A stretch of DNA of 64,000 bases, taken from Acanthaster planci. Lineage: Eukaryota > Echinodermata > Asteroidea > Valvatida > Acanthasteridae. The notes under the pieces are model-generated. The model was not told the origin of the DNA, did not search any database, and saw only the letters and a list, made by a program, of their open reading frames with translations. The DNA lies in contig NW_019091380.1 of NCBI RefSeq assembly GCF_001949145.1, forward strand, positions 311,084 to 375,083, written 5' to 3'. This document shows positions 12,901-27,900 of this stretch, one piece after another. Position 1 is the stretch's first letter; each line of letters opens with the position of its first letter. The position numbers were made by a program, and so were the translations under genes.

Positions 12901-15900
12901 ACCATTTCGAGAGGGGGGGAAAAAATGGAAATATCCAAGAGTCACGGCAGTGCTTCAGTTAAAACTGAGAATGAATAAGTACATTGTTTTTCCTTACTCA
13001 ACACTGGAAGCTAAGTTTGTTATAGTACGCGGGCTTTAAGTACGGAAATGAGACGGGGGGTAAGATCTTCAAAACATCCAGCTGAGGGGGGTTGTAACAA
13101 TGACAATAAAATGAGACTTAAGCAATGAAGAACAACAAAGTCTCTCAAATGGCTATGATTATATGAAACTTGTACAACGGGTGAAGTGCAAAAAAAGTCG
13201 TAAATCCTGAACCATTCAGGCTCTGAAATTTCAGATTATGAGGGTCTGAAATCACCCAATTCAGATTTTGCTCATCTCATCAGAGTAGTCCACATCCTAA
13301 TGTTCTGCTGCTGTATCTTCATAGCCTCAGAATCATGACAATGAGCAAGTTTGGTATTTTAAAAAGGCAAGTTCGTTCAAGCAAAAAGCACACGTGAGTC
13401 AGCATATGGCAACACATCAGGGCAGACCCTTGCACGTTGCTATTCCTGAATGACCTCATCGGCTTCATTTTGGACATGCGCTGTTGGAATATCACACTGG
13501 CCTCATTGTCAAAGCTTCATGCACTTGAATGTATCACAGGCAAAATCTGAGTCCAAGGTAAAGTATGTGCCACGTTGAAGTCATCCCGTATTCCTGGCCA
13601 AGTCACCCTGATAAACTTCAGAAGCCGATTATAGGTGACAGATCTTTGGCGGCCAATTGGAAGGGTGGCCAGTTTTCCCAGCACTTACATGTACAATGCT
13701 GATGCCACAGTAGATTGAGAATACAGCGGCCACCTCCTCATCATGTTTCGTAAAGTACAGACCTGTTCGGCAAGGAAATACAATTTCCCCCATCACGGAT
13801 CAAATACTCGTGACCATTACAGGAAATGAAACTCTAAGTGCTGCAGAAGCACGCACTAATACAACATGCAGGACATTATTTGATCACTGCGTATAGGCAG
13901 AAAAACACTGTGAATCCATGTTCTTCAACCAAGTCCCCCAACGAATAATCACTTCAATCTCAAGTTAAGAAAGAGTTCCATTCTTACCGTTTACTTTATT
14001 GCATAGCTCAGCAATTCCAACAACGGCTGTAATTTAAAGAGAAAAAAAACCTCAATCGTAAGATTTACAAACGTTTTCAAAGATAAATTTTCTCAATGAA
14101 ACGATTGAAGAAAATGAAACCAACTACTGAGTATTACACGCGTAAGTAGTCAATGTTGGATTTTGAGGAAAAGATGAAGGATTGAATCTTCACCAAAAGT
14201 CAAAACTATGAAGTACATGTACACTGAACATTTCAATTTAAAAAATCCCATTTTTTCAGCCAATCAAATATGGAGCATTGTATTTTACTGAAGTAACATT
14301 AATACCGCCAATATCTCCACAGAGAAAATGCGCTGCACACATTTCAATCAACAAAATTGGGTAAGCAGGTGTCTGTACAGCTGTGATTGCACAAACTGTA
14401 CAGATTTTACTTCACATTATTGACTTTTGGCAACAGTCTGCAACGTAGGGTAGATAATACAATGAACATGATAAACAAAATAAACAAAACACCTGTTCAT
14501 AAAGTAACGAAGAAGCATCACACATTAAAGTGGAAATCATTCAGATGGAGATGTTTTGGCTTCATGGAGGAACTAAACTTCAAAAGCAACAAATTAGCTT
14601 GAGAGCAGATGGGAATAAATCATAAATACCAAGTCATACAGATATAGGGGGATGATTACAACCCATATGCACTTCTGTGGCAATGCTGCTGAGAGCCCAC
14701 AAGTCCTGTCACGGATGTAGGGCAGTCATGTTTTCAAATCTAGAGGTCATGCTGCCTCAAGTCCACACAACTCTGCTTTATGTGCTTACAGATGTTAGTC
14801 AGACTTCCTCATGTGGCTGTGATCCAGTCAAACACATGATAAAGTGGCAAGTCAAGAGAAAAAGGGGCTTATCATCACAAGGACAGAAAGGGAACTCCTC
14901 GAATCCTGCATCTGGAATAGGTCTGGTTGACTTGCAGTGACTTCATCACAACTTGGGTTCTGAGTCTGATCTTTGTGTGGTTCAACATCAGGGCAATTAT
15001 GAACAACATGTTATTTATGAACATAAATGCTGTATTATTATGTACTTGGCCAGCACTGCTTTGAGTATCAGCAATATACACCAATACACATCCACATAAA
15101 CCTTCGCACGTCCGTGCAAAACTTGTGTAAACCGCATCACCAAAACCAGGATAAGGACCCATTGATAAAATGTTGATCATGAGAGAAACTTGTTAGTGTA
15201 CTCTACAATTCATTAAAGCAGTCACAACCAATGAAACTTGCAAAGGATAATTTAAAAGCTTTACTTTTCAAATTGATTTGTGTGATGTTGCCATGATGGA
15301 AGTTTCAACTGGCAAATGACTGCAAATGATCACATGCTTTTCACAATAGCAAATAAGATCACAGAAAGAGAGAGAGAGAGAGACAAGGCTGCGGAAAATA
15401 TCCCCGCCTGTGAAGAGACAGATGGTCCCTCCAACAAAAATTATCTTCCAGAAGAAAATCAATTCTAGTTACATTTGAGTGCAAGATCTGTTTATTTTTA
15501 ACGGATATAACTACACTTATTCCTGAAATACTACTCCAACACAACAGAGCTGATTGAAGATAACTCGGCATGAACAATTTTAGCTGATTTACAGAATGAT
15601 TTCCTCCCCAAAACTAAATAGGTACTGAGAAAAATTCAGTGTTGAACCTACACAACATTATGCAAGCATTCAAAGACGCCAGGAGCAATAAGAGGAATGA
15701 TTCATCTACATGTATGCACGCCACACCACAGGGGGGAGTCTGGAAGCAATTAATGGGGGTACAGGCTCCGTGTCCACAATGAGCTATGTCCCACAAGTAG
15801 GCCACCTGACAACAATGAGACCACATTGATGACGGGGGAGACTATCGGGTCGTCTTTGATCCACCATCCGTTCACATGGGGGGGGGATGAATGGAAGGCG

Positions 15901-18900
15901 TTTCATATTAATAACTAATATGCTCATCCTTGCAGGCGATGCCAGCACAACTGTGTTCATTTAGGGAGCTCGTCTTTTGTCGGCTTCTAAGATCTCTGAG
16001 AATATGTGTTATTTCCTGAGGATGTTTTTCAGGTATCGGGGCATACTTTCCTCTGTGGTGTTGCCAACTGCATGGGGGGGGGTGGGGAGTTGGGAGAGAG
16101 AATATTCCGATCGGGCAGTTCTGAGAAACTTGTCCGATGAGTAATCGTGCTGGCTACAGTCTGGTTGCTCAGTATGCGGTCGGAGAAACCTGGGGGGGGG
16201 AAGCAACAGCCCCAAAGTAGGGCGAGTTCAGCCGCAGGGGGGGTGTGCTAGCTGGAACATGGACAACTCGAGCTGAGAGGTGGTGATGAGATGATTTCCC
16301 TGGGGTGGTTCATCACACTGTCTTCAATACAAATACAGTAAGTACGTCCGGGAGAACATTTTGCACCTTGTACCTCCCAGGACCACTTGGGGCTACTGGC
16401 ACAAAACTATGGCCATCCACGTACATGTATCAAACTAGGAAGGAAAATAACAGCATGAGCTGAGATAACTTGAGCTACTGGCTGCAGAGGATGAAGAGGA
16501 AAAAAAACTCTTAGTGGCAAGATCTCTACTGTGAGATAGTTTGCTGGAAAATTGGATCAACAATGCTAATTGTGACCATTAAACAGGCAGTCCTGAACTG
16601 TGCTTACTAGAGCCATACAAAGAGCATGTATACACCACAGGTGAAATCAGGGTACTACACCAAATGCTGGGCACTTCTAAGCTGATGATCTTCTTTAACT
16701 ATGTAGTAACTACGTGTCGGGCAATAAGATTTGTAGGGAGAGAAATAGAAGCTTAACAAGGTCTGGGCAAGCAGAAGTTCTACAAAACATTACCATTTTT
16801 AGATACCAAACTATCTCCAAAAAGGACTTTCACAAATGAAGTTAAACGGAAGCCTTCCGACTGGAATAGGCCCTAGTGTAGCTTGGGTTTGGGTTTGGGA
16901 GGCAACCATTTGAAACAATTGTGGACAAGTCTCAGACAAAAAGGGACCAGGATGGGATAGCTGTCATGCATGAGCTGGCAACCCCTTAACAGGGCTGTGC
17001 TAATAATAACTTGCACGTGAGGATTCAAAATGGAATTTCTTTGCAAGCCTGTTTCGAATATGAGTGCCCTGCACAAGAACCTCCTTGTGGTGAGTAAGAG
17101 AAAGAGGCTGAATCGAAGGCATTGCGACTGTGTGCCAGGTGTTCAGGCAGTGACCCTGCCCACTCTGTGCCTACTCTGTACCAACCATGAATACTGAGAA
17201 TGCTATTTTATTTTTGTCACACGGGATGCTGCTCCAAGGTGACTGACTAGGTTGCCTGGTGGTACAGTGCATGTGCTGCCAGACAAAAAAGCTGGCACTG
17301 ACTCACTTGCCCTATGGTGAACATCGCCCAATGCCGAAAATCACAACTTTATTCATTCACATTACCACATGTATAGGTACTGATATTTCCCAATTAATCT
17401 GTAGTTGTGCCAATATTACCGCTAAAACAAGTTAACCACTGGCAGTAAAATCTGTACTACAAATTTAATGTATTGGACTACAGCACTGACAATGTCTGTA
17501 GTAAACATACATTTTGTTTGCGTCTGTATGTGGGAAGTCGGTGCCATAAAACCAAATGCTTTTGTAAAGATATGACACATATTCTATAAGGGGCAATTGG
17601 AGGCCCGTGCCTAGTTCCAACCTCACACATGAGGCTTTTTCTCTGTCAGTATGACAGAAGCTTTCACCGGAGCCTATGCATACTGTGTATTATATGAAGC
17701 CAATGAAACAATTGGGAGGAAAAATTTCAAAGCTCTTTCAAGTATCAAAGCCTAAATCACACCTTCCAAGTTTGCATCAGTTGAAATGTTCCTCTCATTA
17801 TTCGAAGTGGCCATCCAGAAACAGTTAGTCAGTACAGTGCAAATGTTCAACAATCTATGAACAAACTTGTGGGGTGAAATGATGTGAGGTTTGTTACTTT
17901 CTGCCATGCAAGGGAATGCTGGAGTTCCATCAAGTCCCAAGGTGGCAGAACAACTCCAGCAATACGGACTCCTTGAGCAATACTGTGCACACTCGGCACG
18001 GGTAACCAACAACAAAAGTGACTGGACAAGGGTAAGGAATGGGGTGAGGGTTACGGTGAAAGAGGGGACTCTGGTCAGATTGACAAATTTACTCACTTCT
18101 CATGAACTTTGCAACTGGCCTGCATCAAAGAGTCCAGATCTCAAGATGGTACATTCCAACAGAGAAATAACAAAGCATCTGCTGGACTCAACTGCATGCT
18201 ACTTAAAAACAGCTTGCACGCTTGTTATTCCATTTTTGCCCATTGAAGGAAGGGTGGGGGGTGTTCATACACCATTTCTTTGACATGCAAGGCTCAATAG
18301 TTTATTCATGGTGACATACCTAACTCCGATGGTTTCTGCTCTGTAACAATTTGGCAAAAACAAGTGTACAGCGGGATGGGAATTGAAACAGATTTCTGCC
18401 ATTTGTTCAAGCTAGCAAAAAAAATACCAAGGCACTGCAGTAATGAACCTCACACTGCTGTCAGGCTTTCCCCAAAATCACTCAATCTTTACTCTTCAAA
18501 GTGAACAGAAACATGCATTTGTTTCATGTGGGTTTCAAACTTTTGATGCATAATTCATGAGGTCTTTAATTGATGCATGATGCATGGCGGGCTCAACGGG
18601 TTGGGGTGTTTTTGTTTTTCGGGGGAGGGCAAAAAAGTCACAAACTAACCATGACGCTCGGAGCAGCGCTTACCGTCCCCAACACACCAACAGTCTTTCA
18701 ACTGTGATGGGTCCTTGTGAAGCACAGAGGGACAGCCCGGTTGGCCTGTGCAGCGGTAAGAAAGATCCCCTCACACACATGAATATTCAACACCTCAAGC
18801 CAAAAGCGAATATGATGCATATTTATTTATGACAGAATGCACGAGATAAGTATTTGAGGTTCTTGCTAAAATATATAACAGATGTCTTTAATCGTATGTA

Positions 18901-21900
18901 TGAAAGAAATGTGCACTCATGAATAAATAGGAGTTTACATATATGCCAATGGCACTAAATAAGAACATGGAGAGCGAATGGAATGAGTTGGAGCACTTTT
19001 CACGCTACTGAAGATTAAATAACTTTTCTTAACTAATATTAAACTGTTTCCCTAATTTGTACATCTTTTTAATTAATTTCTAAGGTTTTGCTGAGGACGT
19101 TTCAAGAATACTCCTATCTTATGGATTAAGATCACACCGCAAATGAGAACAAAATAAAAAAAAATTAGGTAGTTAGGTGGTACATGAAATATGTAACGCA
19201 ATGTTACTACAGTGTGTAAAAAAAAAAAAGAAAGAACTATCGACAGAACGTGCATGAGTGGGTGTCTGAATAGAATTAGTGAAGATTGTCAAAATGGAAG
19301 CCTCATGACTTCTTCCTTTTGGATATAACTACTTATTCATTTAAAAGTGATCGTGATTTCTTCATGTTGGAAGCATATGCAGAAAGAAGAATGTACCAAC
19401 ATGCACTTTTTGCACATACATGTATGTGTAGGAATGCAAAAGCATTTTCCACAACTCCTGAAACCTACTTTTAAAAGTTCCACTTCCTGATATAATACGC
19501 TACTGAAGTACGTTGTGAAACTGACACCCTGCCCTGTATAAACCTCGCAGATTGCTGGTATGTCGGAGTGATGTGGGAATCCAGGTGATACATGGTAGTA
19601 TCCGAGTCACGCTCCCCGGCGAGGCACGCTTTCCCCCCTTTTCGACCCACGCACTCGCCCTCAACTCCACCGGCACACATAGCACCCCTCACATCTGAAC
19701 AAGCCGACAGCTGAAACCAGGCCCAATTTGACCAGAGTGCCCGACTTAAGAACACCCTCTCCCCTCCCACCCTTGTTGGTCAGATGGAGGAAAACAGATG
19801 GCATGCGCCATCGAAACAGACGGGCTAATAGCTGCAGTAGGGGCCTAATGAAGTGTGTGATGGGGGATGGGGGGGCAGGTTGCGGCCCGAGGGCGGCTGT
19901 GCTTCTAGGCCACTTGGCATCTTCAGTACAAGACGCAGCAACGCTGGTGAAAAACATGTTTGTGCCCTGTCAACTGGAGCAGAAAATGTTTCTTACAAAA
20001 GAAAAGGAACAGCGGTACCGAAGACACCACTGTTGCTTCATCGCGATCATCTTTTTTATCTCTGATTTGGAGGGATGGAGGCCAAACACCCACAAAATAT
20101 ATATATCCTTAACTGTTGGTAAAATTGAATTTTGAATGAAAATGCAGGTCTTTTTCACTATGCATTTCTTTTGTTTATGCTGCGTGTACATATTACCTAA
20201 AAGTGAACTGACAGACGTTTGTGTTCTGAGATTCAATCTGGCACGGCTCTTCAAGCTGGTGAAAATAAGGATTTCAAGAAAATGTGTGGTAACTGATTGC
20301 AATGAAAGTGCTGAAACAAAGTAGGGCCTACAAGGTCGATTCACTTCAATATCTCACTCAGAATTATTGATTCTGAACGGTGTACACATGGCCTACAGTG
20401 CACCTTACAGCATACGGCCTTATTTAAAAAATTAAAAACTGATTCGTATGAAGTACATTTCTTTTCTTGATAAAAAGATCCAACTCTCTATAGTTTCAAA
20501 CCATTCACAACCCCCAGTGCCATTAGTGAGGTGTTTCGGTCAAAACTGGTTATAATGTGCACACTAAATATGCCTTGTTTAAGGGCAAAATTCTTTGCAC
20601 GAAGAAATCAAACTGGCTATTTCTTCCTTGTTTTCCCACCAAGTTAGCTGATGCTCTGCTCAGACACTAACAGTGTGTAGCGCGATTGTCGGTCTGGGCC
20701 CTTGTGCGTGTTCTTGATTACGGCGGCCGTACGGAGGTTAGTAAAATACGACAGAAGATTGGAAAGGACCGCATTCAATCGAACAAAACAAATCATGTCA
20801 AGCTCCATGATTTGACTGGGAAGAGGCAGCATTCATCTGGGAGCAAAAAATGTCTCAAAAGAAAAGGTGGAACCAGATGCCATTCTTGAAAACATGAAAA
20901 CAAAAAGCCCTTGCGACAAACTGGTTGTGGGCAATACAATTCGGCGGGTACAATGGGCTGCAAAACTCAATAGCGGCGAGGACAGCATGCGCCGAGTTCT
21001 TGAATGCAACAACTGGCAATCTGTATAAAACGATGCACATTCAAGCCTGCCACTGAGGTGATTTGGTGAACTGTCTTGCAAATGTCCACATTCTGTAAGG
21101 GCAGGGCTGTCTCTTGGCTTCACAAGCTGCGGTCGAGTGGGAAGGGACAAGGGAGATGGGGGGGGGTGTTATGGCTTCCCTATATTGGCTCTACATTTAG
21201 CTACTAAAATAGAGATTCTGCTCATTTTTAAAGCTTAGAGAGATGCTGATCCACTGTGTTTAATCAGAACTGAACAAGTTCAGACAACACAAACTCCAAA
21301 ACATCGTGAGAAAACGACTCCATGAGGTTCCTCCATTGGGTACTCAAGTTAAGCTACTCAAACCAAAAAGGCATTGCTATCAACAGTTTAAGTACTGGAA
21401 CAAAGTTTGGAACAAAATATCAGAGACGAGAGCTGTGGACCAGAAAACAACCACACCACTGCAGCAACAACAAATTCAATCATCAAATACAACAGCAAAA
21501 GATGCCCAAGCTCTACTCGTCCAATCGTCCTGGAAGCTACTGGCCACACTGAGCAAACTTGCAACCGATACTCCAAGACTAGATTCTATGGCAAACACAC
21601 CAACGCCATGGGAGACTTTTGAGGCGCTCGGTGGCAGCAAACAAACCGGTCTCATGAGACCGGTTCGGGCTTGTTTGCATCATTTTGTGTGCCTTAGCTC
21701 ACACGGGATGTAAACACCAGTAGATCGGTCATGTGGGACACTGGTATATTTGCTGCCACCAAGTGCAGCACAAGTCTTTCGTCCAAACAGCAAAAAGGAA
21801 GCATTCAATTCTGATGATTAATCCATCTTGATGACAGCGCTTGTGAGAAAGCCCTCAAAACTCCCCAAACAAACAAAAATAAACCACACATTCCTTCACC

Positions 21901-24900
21901 TCAACATGAGTCGTGTTAAGAAAGCAGTGAAAAATGAAGGTGAACGGGATGAAGAGATCTTGGCAAACAGCAAGCTCTCAGCGACAGATGACTTCTTGTG
22001 GTTTGTGTATTGGATGTCACACACATACGGATTAAAATTGGAGAATAAATTTGTCCTGACCTCCTTCTGCACACTCACTTGAGCGATCCTTGATGGGGAA
22101 GCAGAGGATGTTGCGGGTCCTGAAGCCCGTGCTGTTGTCCACTCCGCGGTAGAAGAGAGGGTGCGAGTAGGCATCCTTGATGTTCAGGATCTTGCCTGGG
22201 AGATGGGGAGGGGGAGAGAAGGAGGGACAAAAACCATCAGACGGCGTGATACTCTAAGAGGAGACGGAGTCAAATCCTGCTCCTGTCAATTTCTTTCTGC
22301 ATCTTCATGATTGCTATGTATTAGCACCCGTTAGTTTGACAGAAAAAAGAACACGGCGATAAGAACAGTGGCCAAGGCACATGAATGAGGAATACGTGAA
22401 AACTGAAAGCAGCACATTGCAAGAATTCAACCTGAAGAATATGACATCTTGATCTGACCAGAGTTTTAGTCTAGTGACAGATGTTAAGATGCATTGTTGT
22501 GTATTATTTAAGCTTACCCAGGACAGACACTGGATAGCACTCACTCATCAGTAGAAGTGCAAATCAGAATCTTAACTACGCATTTAAGACAAGAGGATTT
22601 GGGCATTATTTGCCAATTATTTTTTATGTGTTTTCAATGAGCTTTTTGGCAAAGTTTGATAGATAAAGTACTCTCATAAATCCTAACTCTCGTGAAACAA
22701 ACTGTAACAGAATAAAACAAAACAGAATGAAATGAATAAAATAAATTCAACAGAGGGAAATCAACTTACCAGTAGTGGCTACGTGCCCAGCAATGCCCTG
22801 AGTGATTGGTATCCGAACCTCTCCCATCTCCTGTTGAAGGAAACAACAGAAATGAATTGAGAGATCGAGGTTGAGATGGAAATGTGACAAGAAAACTTTT
22901 TTCTTCTGTGGATCACCGTTGGCTGTAGCCTTCATTAACAAACAGCGCAGCTGACGGAGAAGTTGCTCTCACGTTACGCACTAATTTTTTTTTTCAACGG
23001 GGATTACCTACTTACATCTAAGACATGGCCGTCGAATACTTTGGCTACGAGTTCATCGTTCTCCACCAGGAACAAGGAACATCTGCAACAAATTGCATTT
23101 GGATGGATGTTAATAAAAGAATAAAAAAATTACAACTCTGAGACAGACAGCAAACATGGGGCACTGAACAAATCCCGAAAATACAGAGCGAGCCAAAAAG
23201 GACAGGGGTTCAATGGAAAAAAAAATAACTTGCAGGAAACCATCTTTTTTGTGAATGTTTTAAAGGCATGCCACCCAATAAACAATGCTGTCTTTCTGAC
23301 AGATTTCAAACCTATGGAGATTATTTGCGCCCAAGGATTTCTTCTTCACTGACCTCTCGGCCTGAGTCAGGTTCCTTGCTTCCATCATTATTTCCCTCAA
23401 CAATATCCGTACATCATCTATGATAAAAACAGACAGGACACCAGATATCAAGAAGATGAACTCATTTTGTTGTGCAAAATATCACGTCAGGCTTTGAAAA
23501 GTACATGTATGTTGTGACAATAATCCCTTCCTTCAACATGTTCCTCTAAAACTTAAACTAAACAATAAAGGAAATTTAGAAACGAAGAACAATTGCAAAA
23601 GAATTTGTCAATAACAATGTACATTTTTCAAAAATTAATGAGTCAAATGAGAATAGATTAATTATAAATGTAATTATTTTGTAATAATAAACAACAACCA
23701 GCAAATGTCTGAACTATCATTTAAATGAAACTTCCAGTTATTAATTAGTAAATAAACATAAATATACAAACACATTAAGCAAGAATGCAAGAGGAGGTAA
23801 ATTCTGTCAAATGCAATCAAACCTTTTAATAGTTTCCACATGACTTCTAAATTAAATCGGTCCACCTTCAGTAGCAATGCAGTTGGACAGAATCTGACAG
23901 GGGAACTAGTTATCAAAAATTCAAAGACATTTTCTGATGTAGATTTTTGTCCAGGGAATGCTGAGCACGGACAGCCTGGGTGTTACAGAAACAGTGTCCA
24001 GCCCAGGCGGGCCGTGGCTGATGAATGCCAGATCACATCAGGGCAAAGCGTGACTGCACTGTAAAAACACGACGACTTGAGGAAAGAAGAGGAAGGCCCA
24101 GGACAGTCAGGGGGGCTGGAGAAGAGGGACACTGATAGGATTAAATTCAGTCCCTGGGGCGGTGTTTTCTATTCTGGTGCAGAGGTGGGGTCTACCGTAA
24201 ATAGGAAGGAAATGTGACATCAGTAACGACTTGATTCTTTGCGTAATCCGATTGTAATCAGGTGTGTTTGCTGCTTTTGTTTTTTTTTGGGGGGGGGTCA
24301 GTTCGTTGGTTGGTTGGTTGCTGGCTTACTTGCTTTTATAAACAGAAAAAGTGACAATTCGGAATTCTTATTTACCATGTGTCAAACTTAAAACAATCAA
24401 CAGATATCAATTTCCATATGTAATATGCATATGTTGTAGTAATATGCATATGTTGCGGTAATATGCATATGTTGTAGTAATATGCATATGTTGCGGTAAT
24501 ATGCATATGTTGCGGTAACATGCATATGTTGCAGCAAATTTTCACCACTGTTGCAAAACAAAGACGTATAAAATAAGATAGAGAGTTAATCTATCTTGAT
24601 GACACACCAAACCAAAGCTTAAAACTACAATCATGAGTTACGATGCATGATCATCTAGCATCCAGCATATGAAGTCATGACTGGAAACTGACCAATGCAT
24701 CCGGAAGATAAGATGACCAATGTTGGCCCCAGTACTCTGCATGTACATGTACATTACTGTTTCACATTACATAGTACAACATGCAGTTTGGGTGTTATTT
24801 CAAATACCACACGCCACCTTGTGTGTATGTTCTGTTCCGTAGTTGTGGGACTAATTTTATGATGTGATGTCTGATAATTACTGCGGCAACCTAGAATAAT

Positions 24901-27900
24901 GTGGGGACAAGCCAGAGTCCTTCAAAAATTTAGTCCAAGTCGTCCAAACAGAACAAATCTTTCCCGGGCATGGTTCCAGCCAGTGGACAGGTGTAGGGTC
25001 AAAATGCAACGTGTGTCACTCATCACCGCAAGGGTCCACTCCTCCGATCTCACATCTTGCAAGATGGTTTTAATTGCAGCCATTACCTTTTTTTTTGGAC
25101 TAAGTGACAATGATGTAACAAAACAAATTGTGCCTTCTGTGACGGTGAAGCATGCATCCTTTCTAACCCCTGAAGACACGCCATCCTCCATTTTATCTGG
25201 GGTACTATGCGTCCCCTGAGGTGTATCAAAGAGAACATGTCCTGCACCACAGAAGTTGAACAACTGGTTAAATATGCAGCGCGATGCGCCCGAAGAAGTG
25301 GGGACAAACAAGTCCATTTGGTGAGCACTTGGCAACGAGTGGTGCCTTTAAGCCGTGTCATTCTGACGTCTCTCAGCGGGCAGGGAGCATGTGCGACCAC
25401 CTCGCGCACACTTCGCTCATCAGCAGCTGCAATGCCACTCAAGTGGATTTGCGGTGTTTCTCCCAGTTGTCGTTACAACAACAGGGTCCGATCCGCTCGG
25501 TAAGTCGGCTTAAGAATGATATTTTTTTTTTGGGTCCCCCACATGTAACACTTGCACCACTCAGCCACCGGGAAAATGGGAGAGAAAGTTGAACAGGGCG
25601 AGGGGAGGGAGAACTGCGAAGGGGGACGGGGTAAAAACAAAACGTGGGGAGTTGAACCTCATTGCCCGAGGGGGGAGGGGGAACACACGAGGTCCCTAAT
25701 GGAATTTCCAGGGAAGGGAAAAGTAGGAAGGGGGAGACGAAGAGAGGAGGTAATGGGATCACAGGGGGCTTCACGTGGGCATGATTTGGGCTTCAGCGTG
25801 ATGGATTTTTCACCGCGGGGGAAGCTGGCAAGTTAGGCCAGGTGAGACGATTCTGGGACAGTAAAAGAAAATTGGATTGTACACAACGGCTGGACATGCT
25901 GTTATGGGAAAGTAGGCAGGATATATTGAACAAATTACACAGCTTGGGGGATGGTTTAAAATAAATTTGATTTGTCACAGTGGGTAAATTCAGTGAACTA
26001 AATGGGTATTACAGATAGATATTAGAGATTCACAAACGAAATATCAGAACCAGGGAAATAGAAACAGATGGTTACTAAAATTCCAATGATTGTTTAGAAC
26101 TATGTTCCATGTTTGTTAATACAGTATCAATTTACACAACTTTTTATGAAAAATAAATATGTACATTGTAAAATGACTATCAAATTGTGTGAAGCTACTA
26201 AAATTTGTGATAAATCAAATCAACAAATACTCGAAGGTCTGTCTAGACATTTCACAGCCCCTAGCACCAACATCCCACATCCTGACAATTAAGGTGTTCT
26301 TGCCACTGGCAAGCAGCATTGTGGGGGTTTAGCATTTCCAATGCAGTAATTATGCTGGCCGCATTTTTCGCATTTACTCCATATGCTTTCAAGTCCACGG
26401 GCACCAATGCAAAAGGCCAGCAGACGTGTAGGTGTGGATAACCTTGGGATGACCTCAGGGCCTCCCCGTTCTTGAAAGAAGTCACTGAGCTGGTTATCTG
26501 ATGCATCGCCACATCCTATCATGTCCAGTTTTCACGGTTGGAGAGGAAACACGGCAATGTCCAACGGCAAAAGAAAAAGGTGGCAGATATGTGAGCAGAC
26601 AAGTTTTCTTCAAACAGGCACCTTTCACGCCCTGGTGCAACATCCAAATTTTAAAGAAACGCTGCCTGTTTTTGATAAGGTCTATGTAAGCTAAACACTA
26701 AACTTAAACTATTTGAATACCGTAAAATACTGATTTAAAAAAAGGGCAACAAAATTTAACCCCATGTTCAGTCAAATGAACATGCCCACTAGTGGCAGGA
26801 GGGTAGACATGATCACGATTTGGTACTGGGAAGTTGATACGTGTATAATACCCAGTCTACCAAAACGAGCCGGATGTCGCCAGACACACTTTTGACTCAA
26901 GACTCTGACAAGCATCTTGCACAGTGTAGATCAATAGGGACCCTCAACATTGTTTCACTCACACACGACTGTGTCCATTTCCATCTAGATGCCAGGCTGA
27001 CTGATTCATCACGAGAAAGGTATCAAATTTCCTTTTCTGATCCACACTGAAACCAAATTACATGCAAAATGGCCTGTAGAATCATTTTGAAGGATCCAGT
27101 CGCATATTTTTTCCAACTGAACAAGAGCCTTGGATGCTCAGTATTTTCAGAATCCACAGAATTCATAACAAAACCAAATAGTAATACCAACAAGATCAGA
27201 CACAAAATATTGAGTTTATTATTCTGCAGTAAAACATTATGATATAGTTGAAGAAATCAGTGACTCATCTCCAGTTCATCAGCCAAACCCTCACATGTCA
27301 CTGAAAAAGCAAGGTGACCAAAAATTGACCTCCCAGTTCACAGTTGCTGAGACTGCAAAAGACGGAATGGAAAACTCACTGGTGAAAAAGTAATCTGAAA
27401 TTAACAGCGAACTCTGCGCTCCACAGACCTGTTAAATGTCAATCCTCTCAAAAGTGCAAAGTTTAAACAGGTATACAACAAACAACTCCACAATGAACCA
27501 GGAATCCAATGAGCCATCAGAAAAGGATCAACAATACATGTGCCACATCTACATGCATGCGACACGATCCTGCAACACAAGCTTTCAGACCATTTTTCCC
27601 AGTAATTCTGTTTTAGCCCAGAATTACTGAAAAAAAAAAATAAATAAAAGCAAACCGAGATATTCATTCAGATTTACTGCTCAGTTTAGCATCGTGATGA
27701 AAAGAGACCTCACGCAGGTGAAACATGTTGAAGGTTCCTACTGAAATACACTGTGCAAGGTTCTCAAAAGTGGCCTTGGCGGCTTTCGACATATTTTTTT
27801 TTTTTTTGGAGAGGTGTCCGATATACACGGTGTACCACATGGGGCCCATTTTGATTGCTTCCGATCTTGGAGAAAGCCAGTCAGCAATCCATGGGCAGTC

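Noticed and set aside
24421-24534. CRISPR-like array
   Set aside because: The units are contiguous with no spacers, and this is animal DNA; it is a minisatellite-type tandem repeat.
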